Source: CAZQEZ01 sp964592475
Lineage (GTDB): Bacteria > Bacteroidota > Bacteroidia > Cytophagales > Cyclobacteriaceae
Assembly (NCBI GenBank): GCA_964592475.1
Contig: CAZQEZ010000215.1
Location: 1 to 6,222 of the forward strand
DNA length: 6,222 nt
Reading direction: 5' to 3'
Shown here: positions 6,066 to 6,222 of the stretch, one piece after another
How positions within the stretch are numbered: position 1 is the first letter of the stretch
Layout of the letters: each line of letters begins with the position of its first letter
Position numbers and translations under genes: made by a program
The notes under the pieces: model-generated
Seen by the model: only the letters and a program-made list of their open reading frames with translations
What the model was told of the DNA's origin: nothing
The model's database searches: none

Positions 6066-6185
6066 TTGTTCTACAGATTTGAGATTTTGTCCCTTTACAA
6101 CAATGGCTCTAAATGATTTATTGTGGAATATCCTTATTAGTAAATACAAGAAGACTTGACTAATATTAAAATATTTCAATTTCAT
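6030..6185 (-). CDS. Possible small hypothetical protein (51 residues) or gene remnant
   Basis: An open frame runs from ATG (6185-6183) to TAA (6032-6030) on the minus strand. It has a hydrophobic segment near the front (VFLYLLIRIF, residues 11-20) and a protein-like charged end (KGQNLKSVEQKLKDWLPNILW). The stop codon sits in the loop of the terminator hairpin, whose minus-strand form carries the better T-run, so a transcript from the right would end just here. No family is recognised. It may be a real small protein, the tail of a decayed gene, or chance. No promoter was identified within the 37 bases before the ATG that remain in the window. Confidence 0.25.
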   Translation of the reverse strand: MKLKYFNISQVFLYLLIRIFHNKSFRAIVVKGQNLKSVEQKLKDWLPNILW

Positions 6186-6222
6186 ATATTTTAGACTTTT
6201 ACTGTTCTGAAGCTAAAGTAGG

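Overview
The window looks like a piece of a Bacteroidota chromosome, probably from the Chitinophagaceae/Sphingobacteriia/Cytophagales side of the phylum. This is inferred from the AT-rich sequence, the absence of clear Shine-Dalgarno sequences before the genes, a lipoprotein carrying a Bacteroidota-type surface-export signal (Cys-Ser-Glu-Glu-Asp), a multi-PAS hybrid histidine kinase, and a type III polyketide synthase followed by a methyltransferase. No mobile element, CRISPR array, tRNA or rRNA was recognised.

Layout. (1) Positions 2-1182, plus strand: the C-terminal part of a type III polyketide synthase (its front lies outside the window), then five bases later a class I SAM-dependent methyltransferase. 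They look like an operon that builds and methylates a small polyketide. (2) Positions 1193-3937, minus strand, convergent with the operon: the remains of one large soluble hybrid sensor kinase, PAS-PAS-PAS-PAS-HisKA-HATPase-receiver-HPt. The reading frame is broken twice. One break is a small frameshift between the second and third PAS domains. The other is an internal deletion with frame change that removes the ATP-binding G boxes and the first strand of the receiver domain. It is best read as a pseudogene in three pieces. (3) Positions 3938-4287: an AT-rich divergent intergenic region with a 7-bp-arm inverted repeat near the next gene. (4) Positions 4288-5400, plus strand: a surface lipoprotein with a right-handed parallel beta-helix (pectate-lyase-like fold). 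(5) Positions 5508-5978, plus strand: a GNAT acetyltransferase that appears to start at TTG. (6) Positions 5979-6222: a strong inverted repeat that can act as a terminator on both strands, and a possible 51-residue minus-strand ORF.

The first two genes plainly belong together. The kinase, beta-helix lipoprotein and acetyltransferase look like separate transcription units with no evident shared pathway. I see no convincing undescribed multi-gene system. The best leads are the two-lesion decay of the hybrid kinase, the polyketide synthase-methyltransferase pair, and the beta-helix lipoprotein.
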